In this document: positions 33,350 through 46,364 of the stretch, piece after piece
How positions within the stretch are numbered: the stretch's first letter is position 1
Layout of the letters: every line of letters starts with the position of its first letter
DNA from: Hysterium pulicare CBS 123377
Lineage: Eukaryota > Ascomycota > Dothideomycetes > Hysteriales > Hysteriaceae
NCBI GenBank assembly: GCA_000467715.1
Contig: AJFK01000639.1
Location: 92,900 to 156,899, forward strand
DNA length: 64,000 bases
Direction: 5' to 3'
Notes under the pieces: generated by a model
The model's input: only the letters and a program-made list of their open reading frames with translations
The model's database searches: none
Told to the model about the DNA's origin: nothing
Program-made: the position numbers and the translations under genes

Positions 33350-35210
33350 TGTGGCTGCTGTCGAAGGTTGCTCAGAACAAGCAGTAGTGAAACGATGCTA
33401 GTGTAAATACTTTGCAAGTTTATCCATCTCACCTGTGCAAGGAATGAAAAAGATAGTTTGAAGATATGTCACGTAAAGGACCGGTGATGATGGAGGAGTG
33501 AAAGACTCCTCAGGTTTACAACTATGCATGTTCCCAAGCTAGGTCCGAGCTCGGTGCGGACACATACCGACCGCGAGGACCCTTCAGACAGGGGACGCTG
33601 CCATCGTCAATTAGTGCAAAAGTACCTGTGGTTATTTGCAATGTAAATTGACACAAAAGACTTTGAACTGATCACCTAAACTTAGTTTCATATATCAGTA
33701 GTCCAGTAATTCGTAGATTGATATTGGCCTGAGGCTGTGCCGCAATCTCCATCATCCTTCTTCCTCAGCACTTATGCAAGATAAGAGATGCAGAGAGATT
33801 CAGGCTCCCAACTCCAAAAAGTGCATTTCCTAGTTCTCCCAACCCACCACCAACCAATAACCCAACCCACCTATGCCATCAGCAAAGCGCAGCCAGCCTT
33901 ACATAACCAAAAGCCCTAAGCCCTTCCACAAACCTCGCCAACAAACCCCATCCATCCATCCTCCTCTCGCTCATCACCCCCCAAAACAGCAATGCCCGCT
34001 TCCACCAACCACTCACCTTATCCTCCATTCCCCAAATCAGGAAAACCCCGCCAAGTGTTGAACGCCCGTCAGACTCGCCCAGCTCCATACATGCCACAAG
34101 CAAGCTACAAAACTCCGTAAAAGACCACCCAGGATCCGCCAGGATCCGCCAGGATCGGGCTGCAGCTGCCGAATTTCAAATAATGCCAGCAAACACTTCC
34201 GCAAACAGCCTTGCCGATCCCTCCTCCCCGACCCTGGCAAGCAAAACCCTTGACCTTGCAACGTGCCCAGCTTACGAAATACCTTGATTCGATCCCAACA
34301 GGGTCTGCTGGATATGGAATTTGGGGGCCGTTGTGCAAAAAGTCAGCTGCTAATTTCCAGCAAATAGAAAGTGCAATATCAGATTTTCCAGAGAAACAAC
34401 GCAAAGAGCTGTCCATGCTCCCTCCGCTCGTCAGCGGGTGGGGCCGTGCGCGGCGTGGGTTGATGTGATGTGATGTGATGGCGCGCGGGGGCCACCGCTT
34501 CCACTCCACTCAGGCTGGGGTGGGTGAGTTGAGGGCGTCACGGACTCTTCGCACGGCAGTATTGTTCAGGCGTAAGGTTGAGGCCAGGCACAAGGTAGGG
34601 CGGACCGAATACGAGTTTGGAGGGATGGGTGAGGAAGTGAGAGGGTTGCTGGATAGGCTGGAGTTCTGGTCCAGCTGCACGTTTCTGAAACATTGGGGCA
34701 AGATTGGGGAATATTGGATCAAGTGGTCGTGGTTGTCATGCGTAGAATTCGTTAAATTCCTCATACGAGTCTCGCCATTTCTTCTTCCTTTCGTGTTATC
34801 CTGGCGCTGCACTCGCTGCCGTTCTTGGTCTTTCGGACCGGGTTTGGTTTCTAAATATGTACATGGCATGTCCAATACAAAGGACTCCAACTCCAACAAG
34901 TAAGCCGCATCCAATGATAAGGACAGGCAGCAGCTGCAAACAGCAGCAGTAGCAGCAGTGATTTCGTATCTGCAGACCGTAAATCTCGCTCTTTCTGTAC
35001 TCGTTGTCGGCCGCAAATAAAAAAAAATGGCGACGAAAGCAATAAGGAACATACTGGAGATGCATGTCTCCCAAACCCAAAAGGTCCACCGAGGACACTA
35101 GTCCTAATCTCTAAAGAAAAATCGAACAAGTAATCCAAAATGGTGGTCGACAAAGACAGTTGTCGAATTATAAACGCTAAGAACGCAGCAGCACTGATTT
35201 GTGAATAACT
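33350..35210. other. Intergenic region, 1.9 kb
   Basis: It lies upstream of the ABC transporter and downstream of the AflR-like regulator. Frames up to 180 codons occur but their composition is not convincing and they overlap on both strands. It may also contain an additional first exon of the transporter near 33450-33530. Confidence 0.45.
34131..34157. repeat. Short 10-base tandem repeat, three copies
   Basis: AGGATCCGCC is repeated in tandem, the third copy diverging to AGGATCGGGC. It lies in noncoding DNA and is probably a chance minisatellite seed. Confidence 0.7.
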
Positions 35211-36709
35211 TCAAGGAATGGTGTTGTGACGACCCCGCTGTATCATGCGGTGCGACCACTGCTTCCTGACCTCGTCTGGTGCAGTCTTCATCGTCACCTT
35301 GAATGTGTCGTTCACTCGTGTTCGGAGAAGGGACTCTAGCGCGCCATAAACGCCACCACCGTCGGATTTCCCGCTGGCTGCTGCTAGGTCTACCGCACTC
35401 TTGCAGTAGCGTTCGGAGAACTTGTCCACGAGCTTCTCAACCTTGCGGAGCTCGCCAAGCACCAATTGAACTCTGAATCTCTCCTCGTCTTCACCTTCCA
35501 GCTTATAGGTGCCAAGCGAGATCGGTGTGTGGGTGAACGCCTCCATCTGAGTATTTATCGGCGACTCCGTGGACGGGGCCTGGTTCATCCCAGCAACTGC
35601 TTGATACCACGATAGGATCTTGACAATGGTGAAGGCGATAGTGGTAGAAAAGTGAGGATTTGCGGAGCAAGGGCACCCAAGCAAGACAAACACCTTGTCA
35701 ATCGCAGCCTTATTAGTGGAAAGAACTGTATCCAACGTTGGCAGACCGCCGGATGCGCCAAAGTCGCTTGCGCTTGGTTGATATGTGGGAGGAGAGTAGA
35801 GACTGCTCAGGGTGGAGAAGGCAAATTCTGTGCAGTCATGATTCTGTAGGGGCATTGAAGCAATCGAGGAAGGAGGAGTAGTGGGTGTTGGTAGGGGAGC
35901 GGAATGGACAATTGGAGTGGTCTGTATTATCTTCTCGGGGGAATGGTACATCGGGGTGCAATGCTCGGGAGCGAAAAATTGACCATTGGATACCGGCAGA
36001 GAATTGGAGAGATCTTCCATTGGACTGAGCATTACTGAATGGTCCGGGATACCAGTTGAAGGCCGTGACACATCTGGGGTATATGGTGCCGGGAAATGAG
36101 GCATTGGAGTAGTGAATAGAGGTGCATTAGGGTTGGTGAGAAACATATCGTCGGTTCCCCATGAAGCATGAACGCTTGAACCAGCATCAGAATAGGGAGA
36201 TTGGCTTCCATCGAAGCCAGCCATGAAAGCATCCTGATACGGATATTCAGGTGTTGATGGTCCAAAGAAGAATGAGTCCATTGGCTCAGGTGAGCTTTCA
36301 ACAGTGGACGATGTAGTTGTTCGAGGGATCATATCAGGCCTTGGCCCAATTGGTCCGCATGAACTTGCTGGCGACACATCCCGTCGGATGGTGCCATCCG
36401 GGTTTCTGTGTTTTCGTGGCTTGCCGAGTCTTGAGAAGAATGAGCTTGTGGAACGATGACAGATGAGAAGCATGTTTACCTCATGGATGGTGAGTAGTTG
36501 CAACAGATTCCCATGTTGCCGCATCTATGGCATGTAGGCCTCACTTTGTCGCACTTCACCTTTGCTCGTGAACAAGCATCACACGATGCTCTAAGCTTGC
36601 GAGGCTTTGCCTCAGTCTTCATTGAGGTCCTGTCGACAGTAGACATGATGTCAATTGGAGGAGTGGGAGTGGGTAGCTGTTGGGAAAGGAAAGGTGCAGC
36701 TTGAAACAT
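35211..36709 (-). CDS. AflR-like Zn2Cys6 transcription factor
   Basis: Two exons, 36709-36480 and 36429-35211, with a 50-base intron, give 482 aa. The binuclear zinc cluster has cysteines at 43, 46, 53, 60, 63 and 69 or 70 (CDACSRAKVKCDKVRPTCHR). The linker after the cluster (RLGKPRKHRNPDGTIRRD) is basic. A Ser/Pro-rich middle follows, then a C-terminal region (LPTLDTVLSTNKAAIDKVFV, later TTIAFTIVKILSWYQAVAG) that matches the layout of aflatoxin-type AflR regulators. Proteins of this class bind DNA as dimers and switch on secondary-metabolite gene clusters. No polyketide, peptide or terpene synthase lies in the window. The nearest downstream gene on the same strand is the ABC-C exporter. A second in-frame ATG at 36646 (Met 22) could be the start instead, because a TATA-like box lies only about 31 bases above ATG 36709. 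Confidence 0.9.
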
Positions 36710-39700
36710 GATGTAGGGAATGGAAAGTAAGCTGGGCGCGTATATTATATATGGTGGAGAGGGAGGGACCCTGGAAGATGTAGGCTAAGATGAAGAAGGA
36801 AACGATCTGGAAGGATTCTACGAAACGCTCGGTGGAATCAAGTCAGCACAACGACTGTTTGTACCCCGACAAATTGAGGGCGTACAGGGTACTTAACCTG
36901 GCTGACCTGGATCTGCACAACACAGCATGCAGCCCCGGGCTGAGCGTTGGAATGACTAGGGGCTGAGCAACCAGCTTGAATCAGCAAATCCCTCGTTGGC
37001 CGCGTGGTAAGCCTGGTCGAAAGTTGCATGGTGAAGTCCTCCATTCAGGTTAGCATGAGGCCAACATGCAATGATGAAGCAGAGGCGCTACGAGCACGAC
37101 GATACGCTTTCCGTGAGGCCCATTGTGGCTTGCGCCCTCAGATCTTATCTTTGTTTAGACAGCCCAAAGGTTTTAAGTTAGCCCTTACCTTGATTGAACC
37201 GCAGATCTTCGGACATTTCGCCTGAGCTTCGAGCATGATTGCATTGGGATTCTGCAGCAATCTTTGGAGAAAGTGGACTGAGAATGAATTTCGAAGGATT
37301 TGCTACTTTTGATCAAAACTACCAGCGGAGATGCGAGGAATGTACGAGGGTTGCACTCGTTAGCATGTGCAATCTATTACCATCTGGCTGGTATCAAGGC
37401 GGATTTAGAACAGGCTCAATGACTGCGTTGAATAAATGAAGAGCCACGAGGTATCCCGAACGAGCATGGTTCGCGAAGCGTATCTCGCTTTCCATGTCCC
37501 ACAAACGCGGGCCCATCTTCGTCCCAAGTGCAACGGTTATTCTCGAGGTTCCTGAGGGCCCTGGTCTGAACTCGCAATTGGGTCCGTTTGTGAGGTTGGT
37601 TTATCTTGGGATCCTTGTGTCAAAGCATCGCCCGACGCTTAAAACACTACAAAATATCTCTATGTCGAGATTTGACTATGGGACTTATTAAAGTAAGAGA
37701 AGCTCCACCAGGTGAGCTATCGGTAGTGCTTATGCAGCACAAGCGGGCGATATGGCCGCTCGTAGTCGTCAAAAAGAGGTTTAGTCAAAGGACAGCCATG
37801 TCGCGATATGTTGATGTCATTAGGCCACGGCGCGACATGCAACCTCGTCAGGCAAGGGAAACAGCTGCAAAGATTGACGGGTGGCTGGTCAACAAGCAGG
37901 CGACACGAAGCCCACCGCTGCTCCAAGGCAGCCCGTTGACAGCTTCGAATAGCTTCGCAGGCCTCGCACAGCAGCAGTGCTGTCTTGGAGCCGAAGACTG
38001 GTGGAATGCAAGTGTCTGTGATATGTCGACCCAGCCCTCCGATTGGAGGTGTTTTGGTGGGGAAGGCCCTGCAGTCGTACAAAAGCTGCAAAGAAGGGTT
38101 GCGTGGTGTAACGGAAGGTCAGCGTGCAGCACAGCGTGCAGGGCATTGGAGTGGAGAGGACGGTGAGGAGGCCTGCCTCTTGCAGCACAAGGGATTGGTG
38201 GTACGGCTCACAAGCAGGGTCATGTACCCTTGGCAGAGACGGTCGGTCGTGGAGAAGGGGACGCGATGTAAATTTGGGTGTTGAGCCCACGTCTGCGCTT
38301 CTCACCGGCTGAACCCGCGCCAAGTGGAGGAGCTGCCCTGAAAATGGAGCAGGCGGAGTCGATTAGCGCTCAAGGCCGCCTACTCGAGTCCAGTCCACCA
38401 CATAGGGCTCACCATGAGCCCACACTGATGGCGCGGGAGGATTCGTGGCTTGAAGCTTAGATGCCCAGGCAAGATACGTATCGTTTTGCTTCTGATATCT
38501 GCTATCCAACCTCTCGGAGCGCCTTATCACACAGCACAGAACACATGTTCAAACGTTCGACAACAGCATCAACTGTAAGTACAGAGACATCTTTACGGCC
38601 CCAAATTAGCATATAGAGCGGACATGGGTTTTACCAGCACTCTGGATGCAATTTCTTTTAGGCTTTGCTTCCCCTCGCCGTATCCCTCCATGGACCAGGG
38701 AATTCCCTTGGCACATTCCCGAACGAGGCCATCGCTACAGTCTCCTAACATAACGGCCCACATCAAGTCGTTCCAAGCGCACCGTAGGTCAAAAAGAAAA
38801 TGGACCGAAGCAACTACTATCGCTCGCCGGGATGTAATGCCGATGTCACTCGGCCCATTGTAGATCGCACGGTTCGTTGCTTTTGGCCGAGTGCTTGCAT
38901 CTGTCCAAGCCTTGCGTGAAGCTTGCTTCTAAAGCTTGTAAGAGATCTCCTCGACGGCGCGCTGCCAACGTCAACCAACCACACTGGACTCCACACACAG
39001 TTGATCACCGCGCGGGCATTTTAGTCCATGTGCAAATGACCTGATATCCCCTCAACGTTCCCTGGTGTTTACATCACTGATAACGAGGGTCTCATGCGCG
39101 AGAGAGTTAAGATATTGCAATATCTGGTTGTGTGACGAAACATCTCCAGGATACCAATCCTTCAGGAATGCTTTTTTTGAAACTGCCTTTGAATTGAGCT
39201 CCGTAACAACAGCGATTGCAGCAGCTTTCTATGTTGGATAGAGTAACATTCTTCCGGTCCTGTCTTGTTAGCTTTCGAAGCTTACTCGCAATTCCTGAGG
39301 TAATCTGTCTTGCATCCATACGACGCGCCAAAAGGAAGCGACTTTGAATGACTGTGCTGCAAGGCGGGCGACGTCGCGGAAATGGCGGACCTCTTCGTAC
39401 TCGCAATCCAAAGGTGCGCCATCTGTGAATTGGAGACTTTCTGTCGCAGCCGTGTCCACATACGGGTAAGCTTAGTGAGGACTAAGATTTGATGCTGACT
39501 TATCGGTCCACTATCTATCGTGGCCCACTCAAAAAGTAGTACTCTCTGGCGAGTCATGCTGGGCACCTGAATACTATCTTGTTTTGAGCGGCACAAACAG
39601 GCGGCAAGGCGCCCATCAACCGACTTCATGCTTCGACTATCTGGCGGCGTGCAGCCAGGCCGTGATCTTCGGACTCAGAAGAGAGTGGCATCCTGCAGAG

Positions 39701-42538
39701 ATTGGTGTTTGGATAACGACGCAGGGAAAATGTCGAGCAAATGTTGGCAATATGCACCCAAAAGGTCTGATGTTGATAGGAATTGCAGGGTCCAATCGTC
39801 CGTCTCGTGGTGAGCAGATCAGGAGTGTTGCTTTTGCTGATCGTCCCAAAAGCACAAGCCCCAGTGTTGGCCTTCGGGGTGATGCGGCCTGATTCGCTAG
39901 CTGCAACGACACTCAAGTTCGACTGAGGTCGGGAATAGTGGTGAAAAAGAGGCGTTGACGGCCCGCATTTGGGCGAAGATACAAGCTGCAGCGCTATGAA
40001 CGGTGGTTTGGAGGCAGGGTTCGATGTGCAGTATCAGAGCGTCATTCGAATGCTCTTGCATGCATGCGGAAGGTCGTGAACAACGCCTCGCCCCCAACCT
40101 GTCGAGCGAGGGTCTCAGTGTCCGTTGACTAAAGGAGGATAGGATCTTATCGTTGCGCAATCAACGTGCCGAGGATAGACCGGCCTTCAAGCCTTCAAGG
40201 ACGATCCAGGAAAACAACACGGATATGCGTTGTGCCGTTGGCGCAGTACATAGTCCATCATGCGGAGTGCGGTGGAGCAAAGTTGACGCCAGCTCAGAAT
40301 TAAGGCGGTGATGTTGCGAGACGGGTCGGCAATTGCCAAGGGCAGGCTGTGTCGAAGCATCTGTCTAGCCTTAATATAGCTCCTTGCACATGATTTCTCA
40401 TGTTGAACGAGATTCCTTTGTGTCCACGACCAACGTGAGCAACGTGCAATTCACATTTCCAGGACAGCATACGATGTGTGCAAGACTTTGGGAAGCTTGT
40501 CGGATTGATCGTGTTTCGGTGACGGATTCCAACCGCATAGTCACGTCTCACTGCATCTGTTGCTGTGAGGCACTGGAATCGTTGAATCGTTGAATTGTTT
40601 CCGCTTCGGCTTGCCAGCGAATCCAATCTACCGGCTTTAGCGTGGTCGAATCTGTCCAGTCAGCATGGCGCAAAAAGCTTCGGTCTCCGAAGACTGGCAG
40701 GGTCAAGTTCCTCACGGCAAACCGACCATACTCTCCGAACCCCGGTTTCAGACCTCCTTCGTACTTCGAAGCCCGCTTGCATTTGGCAGATATTACAACC
40801 ATCTATTCAGACTCCATCGTTCAATTCAGCGATATGAAATGCGTGAAGTCCGCGAGATTCCGGAGAGAAGTATAATATCGAAGGTTTCTTCGCCCCCAAC
40901 TTCATGCGAGACGAAGGAGCTTTGTACCGGTGTAGATTTCAACTTTGGTCGCCCTCATCAACAACCTGCAGAAGTTCCACCTCTTTCAAACCGAAGTACC
41001 CTTTCTTTGTCTGGTAGTGTGACTTTCATGTCATCTTGCATCTTTTCATCAATCTTCTTAATCTCTCTCATGCCATGCGGAAGATGGGCGGTATTGATCG
41101 CAAGCACAGTTCTTCCTGGCGCCAAGGTCAGCAAGAGGAGTGTACCTACCTGTGAAATCCTGTGCATTATAGTTTATTGAGAAGCGAGAGCAATCTGGGT
41201 TCCATACCACTTCCTGCGGCTGAGATGTTCCTGAGCTTCGCATTGCATTGGATTCAAGGGAAGAGTAGGTCTCAGGGTCGGCACAGAGCACGCCTCCAAC
41301 TTGTATTTATGATGCTTTATGTCTTTTCATTTGTTTGTCGGTGACTTGAGCGTAGAATACCATCTGTCAGCATTCTTATACCTCGTTGCAGTATTATCAT
41401 CCTAGGCGATGTAGGAGCTTTATCGTGAGACCTGCTGCCGCCGTTGCGCCCTCAGAGCTTCAATCCATATGAGCCCGCCCAGAACATACAAGAAGCAAGA
41501 GCCCAACTACAGATTTGAGCAGGCCTAGTGAGCCGTCTTGAACGAACTCAGAACTGTGACGCCGGCCAACTTTCCTGTAATGATCGACCAGACCGCATTG
41601 TCGAGACTTGGTAAGACAACAGGCTTAGATTAGCTCATTGTAGATCGGAATCGCTTGAGTCCGAGTCAAATCCCGATTCTCCCAGTCTTGTTCAAAAATT
41701 CGATGTCGTCTTTGGAAGGGGGGTGAAATAGTCTTGGGAAGAGCCGTGAGCGACGGCGGGGTCGAAAAGGTTGTGGATACAATCCTCTCTATATACCTAC
41801 ATAGAGTTTCGTGCGTGGACATCCCCGAATCACCGATTTACTTCCCCGTTGTCCCGTCACTCCGAGATCTCCATGGACCAAGCTTGCCCGATATGTAGCA
41901 AAAGCTCGATCCCGATTTCGTGAAACAGGCCATGCAAGATTCACCGAGCCAAAGTGGATTAGACCGAGTTGAAGACCTCATACTTGGCATGCAGGTTTCC
42001 TAACTTCCTTGTCCCACGATCATGGTGTATTCGCTGTCCGACGGCCGGCGCCTCGGGCATGGCGAGAATATTAGTAAGGGTAAAGGTTATACAAACAACA
42101 AAAGACGACGAAACACGAAACACAAAACAAACATATACATTATATTCTTAGCTATATACATATAGTTTACTCCTCCAATCTGTTATGCCCAAGTAGGACT
42201 TTCGCCGGCGAGGAGTTCGAGATGCGTTTCAACATGCTGGTAGATTGAAGAAATAGGAAGGGATCTGACATCAGATATTGCATTCACACCGCAACTTGGC
42301 GAAATTCGGTAGGTAGACGAATTAGCCAATAGCAATTTGAACATGAACAGTGATTGCCTAGTCGTGATTGCCATCGAAGGCTCTCTTCCCGGTTATCAGC
42401 TGTAACATCCCTGGTTTTTGATAGATCGAAATTGCACCAATGCACAATGAATTAATTGCCAATATGGCGATATGTATCGTCGAAGCCTTTTCGGAGTCCA
42501 TAAGCGTGCTGCAATAGAAACGGTCTAAGTTCCCAGGT
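36710..42538. other. Gene-poor gap, 5.8 kb
   Basis: No gene is supported on either strand in this longest gap. GC content looks ordinary, so it is not an obviously RIP-degraded AT block. The longest plus-strand frame (37606-38166) lacks any recognisable motif. Minus-strand frames near 39107-39629 and 40958-41243 have partly protein-like composition, but no splice model links them convincingly. The left end carries the promoter of the AflR-like gene. The rest may be decayed coding DNA, noncoding transcripts or lineage-specific small genes. Confidence 0.4.
36740..36751 (-). promoter_or_regulatory. TATA-like element of the AflR-like gene
   Basis: An alternating TA run (minus strand TATATAATATA) begins about 31 bases upstream of ATG 36709. 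If used, transcription would start near or just past that ATG, favouring the Met 22 start. Confidence 0.35.
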
Positions 42539-45500
42539 TTAGGAGCGGGAATCGGTGGTTGTATTTGATATGGTTAGGAGATCACCGAGAATTCTTCTTG
42601 GATCCCCGATAACGTCTGCTTCGAGAAAATCTCGAGCAATCGTTTCCTTCACACGTCATCAGAGACTCCACCTTCAGTGCAAAAACTCTGAACTCACTGC
42701 TTCCTCAAGCTCTGCAGCCTCCCCATCTGGCATGACTGCACAAGCAGCAACCAGGTCTTCCCCCCTAGCAGCTAGGAGAATGAGCTGTTCTGCACGCTCG
42801 ACAATTTCCTTGGGAATTCCGTTCAGCATAGCACAGCTAACCGTGAACATCAGCGCATGGCACGTCAAGGGAATGAAGAGACGCACCAGGTACCATAACT
42901 GGACGCGTTTCTACCTTCCCGAAAACTTCAGTAGGTTAGTAAATGCTCTCAATCGTCACATTACCGGACCCTCACTTACTTATACAGATAGGTGATTTGC
43001 TTCTCCATTTCGGCCGCCTGGTGACCTAGGCGAACTTCCATATGCCCTAATGCGAGCGATGGTCGAGATCGGAGATATCCATTTTCGAAAATTTCTGCAA
43101 GACTCAGTGGGATACCAATGAAGATACACTACAATAGTACCGTGGAAATGTGTAGCTCCGATCACCTTAGGACATTGGTTGCCGAGACTCAACAAATATT
43201 CGAACACGCCGCAAGCAAGGCCGGCGCCATCTGAAGCATGGTCAGAAGATATAAGGAGAGCGGCGTATGTGAACACATAGTACCGCTAGAGTCGGTTCCT
43301 TTTCCGAATTCGTCCACAATGAGCAAACTTCTCTGCGTCGCCAGACTTAATGCGAGAGATATTTGCTGCAGGTCTATCATGAAAGCGCTTTGGATCTGGT
43401 CATGTTAAGTTCTATTCCACTCTGAATAACAAGGATACAGTGCACGAACTCGAGATACAGACTCACGAGTCGCAACGCGTGTGAGAATTTTGTCTGTCAA
43501 CCCAATTCTTGCATTATCCGCTGGAACAAAACTGCACTGATTAGCATTCGGCATATTTGGTAGCTTTGTTGACTGACCTTCCAACATGGGCCATGAAGAC
43601 GATTAAAGCTACTTGCTTCAAGTATACGCTCTTACCAGAATAATTTGGTCCGGTGAGGATTAGCATACTGGGTCCATTCTCGCACAGGTTTGTGGGATGA
43701 GTTGAAGAGGTGGTCAGATTCGAACTCTGAATATTGGCTCCTTGATTGCCCTCACTTTCATCGACTTTATCCCCAGCGCCTCCGACCATAAAAGTGTCAT
43801 TCGCTACAAAAGACGAGACCGCGAGTTCTTGGAGGATATGTCTGAACAATATCAGCAACGCGTAAAGAGATCTTGGGGCTACTGGCTTCGATAATGGCTG
43901 AACGTACCGACCACCTTTAATCCGTATGATATTGTTATGAGTCATTCGCGGTTTGCATAAGTTGTACAACTTTGCACCTTGCGCAAGAGCTAGAAGACTA
44001 TTGCTATCAGCTGGTAGCTTAAGAGACAACAGAGATAAATACCTATCCAGTTCACCGCATATATCCGATGCGGTGGTCAACAACTCCTCGTACTCGAGGA
44101 CGTATTGAGCAAGCTCATGACTGATTTCAATCTCTCGATCTTCATTGTCACGTATCAATTTAAAAGTGGTCTTACTTGGGGCAGTATCGTACGGACCTGA
44201 TATGATACCATAAAGATCACCGAAATGATCGTCCATCTCGCGCATTTCGTCGTTCTTGAAGTATACTTGCTCTCTGTATTTACAAATCTTATCAGATGTG
44301 CACATAAGGAAGGTTTGATGTAATGAGATATGACTTGCTCAGTTGAAAACATTCGTTCCCAAGGGTTGTCGATTCCTCCTTCATAAACTCCGCCTCCAGT
44401 AGCTTGGTCCAGAGGAACTGTGGTCAAAAAGCCTATCTGAGGAAAGTAGATGACGTTCAGAGATTCCTGTAAGTCGGACGGAATTTGCTCCGATAATTTT
44501 CGAGCTACTTGACTGAGTAGAGCGTCCAAGCCGACAAAGGTTCGCTTCATCTGATCAAGCTCTTCGTCAACGCCGGGGAGAATAACAGTTCGCAGTTCTT
44601 CGGCAGATCTGTCAAAATCGACCTAATTCTTCAGCCTTTTGATAATAACCTAAACAACAATAGAACTTACTACTTCACTAATTTTCCTGCCGACCTGGGC
44701 AAAATGATACCCTTCGAACTTTTCAAAAACCTTATTTCGCACTGCAAGGTTGTCCGCACCGATGACTTCTTGGAGCGTGTCTTTGATCTTCAGTGCATGA
44801 AAAACAAACTTCTTACTGTGCTTAGCCAGAAATCTTGAATTGCCAAATTGTTCGCAATCCAACGTACCTGTCGAATGCCGGCCCAGATACTCCTCGCAAT
44901 CCCGCTACCTTTTCCAAGGCCACCCCCCACACCTTTCCGTAGATTGATCATGATGACGCGGATGTTTTTCACTGACTGTAAATTCTTCACTAAAGCCTCT
45001 AGGTGGGGCGCATTCTCTGGACGAAGGAACGTATTGATAGTCTCCAGTCGCTCATTGATGACATCAAGGTTCAAGCTCGGGCGGAGGAAATATTGTCGGA
45101 GGAGATACTTGCCCTGCGGCGTGCGCGCGAGATGGTGGAACAAGCCGTACACTGAAAGTCCTTCCTTGGATCCAGATGTTGCTTTCGTTGGGCCTTGATT
45201 ATGCGAATGTGGATGCGACTCTGATTGCACAATCTGCAATGAAAGAAGTGTGTCGGCGTTAACGAACCTATGTCAGGTCAACATCAGAGATGAAGGCAGC
45301 TGATGCGAACAGACTTACATGGTATCTCTGAGGCTGAACATCTCCAAAGTGGAAATGTGAAATAGTGATTGCGCTGCCTCGTCTCCGGGTAAGAATCCAG
45401 CTGCGCGTCTTCGTTGAAGGTATGATAGAAGGGCCCCGGCACAGCCGACCTAATGATGTGAGGAATGTTATGGTAATCACGAAGTAGCTGCTCACCGTCA

Positions 45501-46364
45501 AACGACTCTCCATGTCCACCCAGCCGGAAAGTCTAAGAAGCTGTCCCTGGCGACCAGCAAAGCCCCCACCATCATCATATCCATCAGCAGCAATGATATC
45601 TCCAGGGACAACAAATGTGACTCGTGGCCCATCGTCAGATCCCAATTTGAGGTTCACAAGTTTGTTCTTGGCAGCTTCGAAACCGAATTCCGACGAAGGG
45701 CGGACCTCAAGCAGGTAAGGTAGGCGAAACGGGTCGTCTATTGACGACGTTAATGTAGTTCTTGGGAAAAGATTGTTCGTAAACTCACTACTGCCATCGA
45801 TCGAGTCTCGACTTCTCGCTTCTGGATCCAGTTTGTCGATGACATTATCGTCCACCTTAGTAGATAGGAGAATGATAGTTGGGTCAACGTAAAGTTTCAC
45901 TATAGCCAGATTAGACCGAATGCAAAATTTGCGAGTATCCCCAACTCACATTGGTCAACGATGTCGACTCCACCAAGCTTAACATCCTCCATAAAATACA
46001 GTTTCCCGTCTCTCGCGACATAATAACAGCATCCCACTGTCCCACGTTCCTTCAGGTCTACAGCCATAACGATCTCATTGAGTGAGTCGAGGTCATTGAG
46101 ATCATCTTCCACATCAGCTTGAGGATTTTGATTTGGAAGACTACTGGACCAAGTCTCAGGCGCGCGCGCAGTACGAGTATTTCGCTGAGGGGTCTGTATT
46201 TGCACCCTCGGGCGTGACGTTCTTGATGTCGAAATAGACTTGGATTGCGAGGAAGAGGGAGCGGAAGATCTTGAGGTAGAGCTACGCCGGCTCTGGGTAC
46301 TGACAGACGCGGAGCGAGGCGGCTGATTATTCTTCTTTTTGCGCAAGGGAACCTTGAACGCCAT
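42539..46364 (-). CDS. MSH5: Meiotic MutS homologue MSH5
   Basis: Sixteen exons: 46364-45950, 45899-45789, 45737-45496, 45449-45319, 45267-44868, 44808-44671, 44622-44335, 44269-43908, 43841-43578, 43531-43450, 43395-43284, 43230-43141, 43094-42980, 42925-42887, 42836-42698 and 42646-42539. They sum to 1,011 aa in phase. A basic, Ser-rich N-terminus of about 100 residues precedes the connector/core region ([20 protein letters not shown], then [15 protein letters not shown]). The ATPase has Walker A GPNYSGKS at about 760-767, the MSH5-type variant, and [11 protein letters not shown] near 835-845. [12 protein letters not shown]-like and [17 protein letters not shown] motifs close the protein. 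MSH5 pairs with MSH4 to stabilise double Holliday junctions for meiotic crossovers. It lacks the MutS mismatch-reading domain I, as the family does. Two donors (GTCATA after 44335, GTTCGT after 43450) are weak but give the only family-consistent joins. Confidence 0.93.

Noticed and set aside
34510-35052. 180-codon minus-strand frame between the ABC transporter and the AflR-like gene
   Set aside because: Composition is uneven, overlapping frames exist on both strands, and no conserved motif or promoter is evident.
37606-38166. 186-codon plus-strand frame in the gene-poor gap
   Set aside because: No recognisable domain and dense overlapping frames on the other strand of similar length; consistent with chance in GC-balanced DNA.
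39107-39629. Possible coding fragments on the minus strand
   Set aside because: Partly protein-like composition, but no start, stop and splice set gives a complete model and no family is recognised.
40958-41243. Possible small two-exon gene on the minus strand (83 aa)
   Set aside because: The frames join in phase, but the intron would be only 34 bases, below the usual fungal minimum, and nothing in the product is recognisable.
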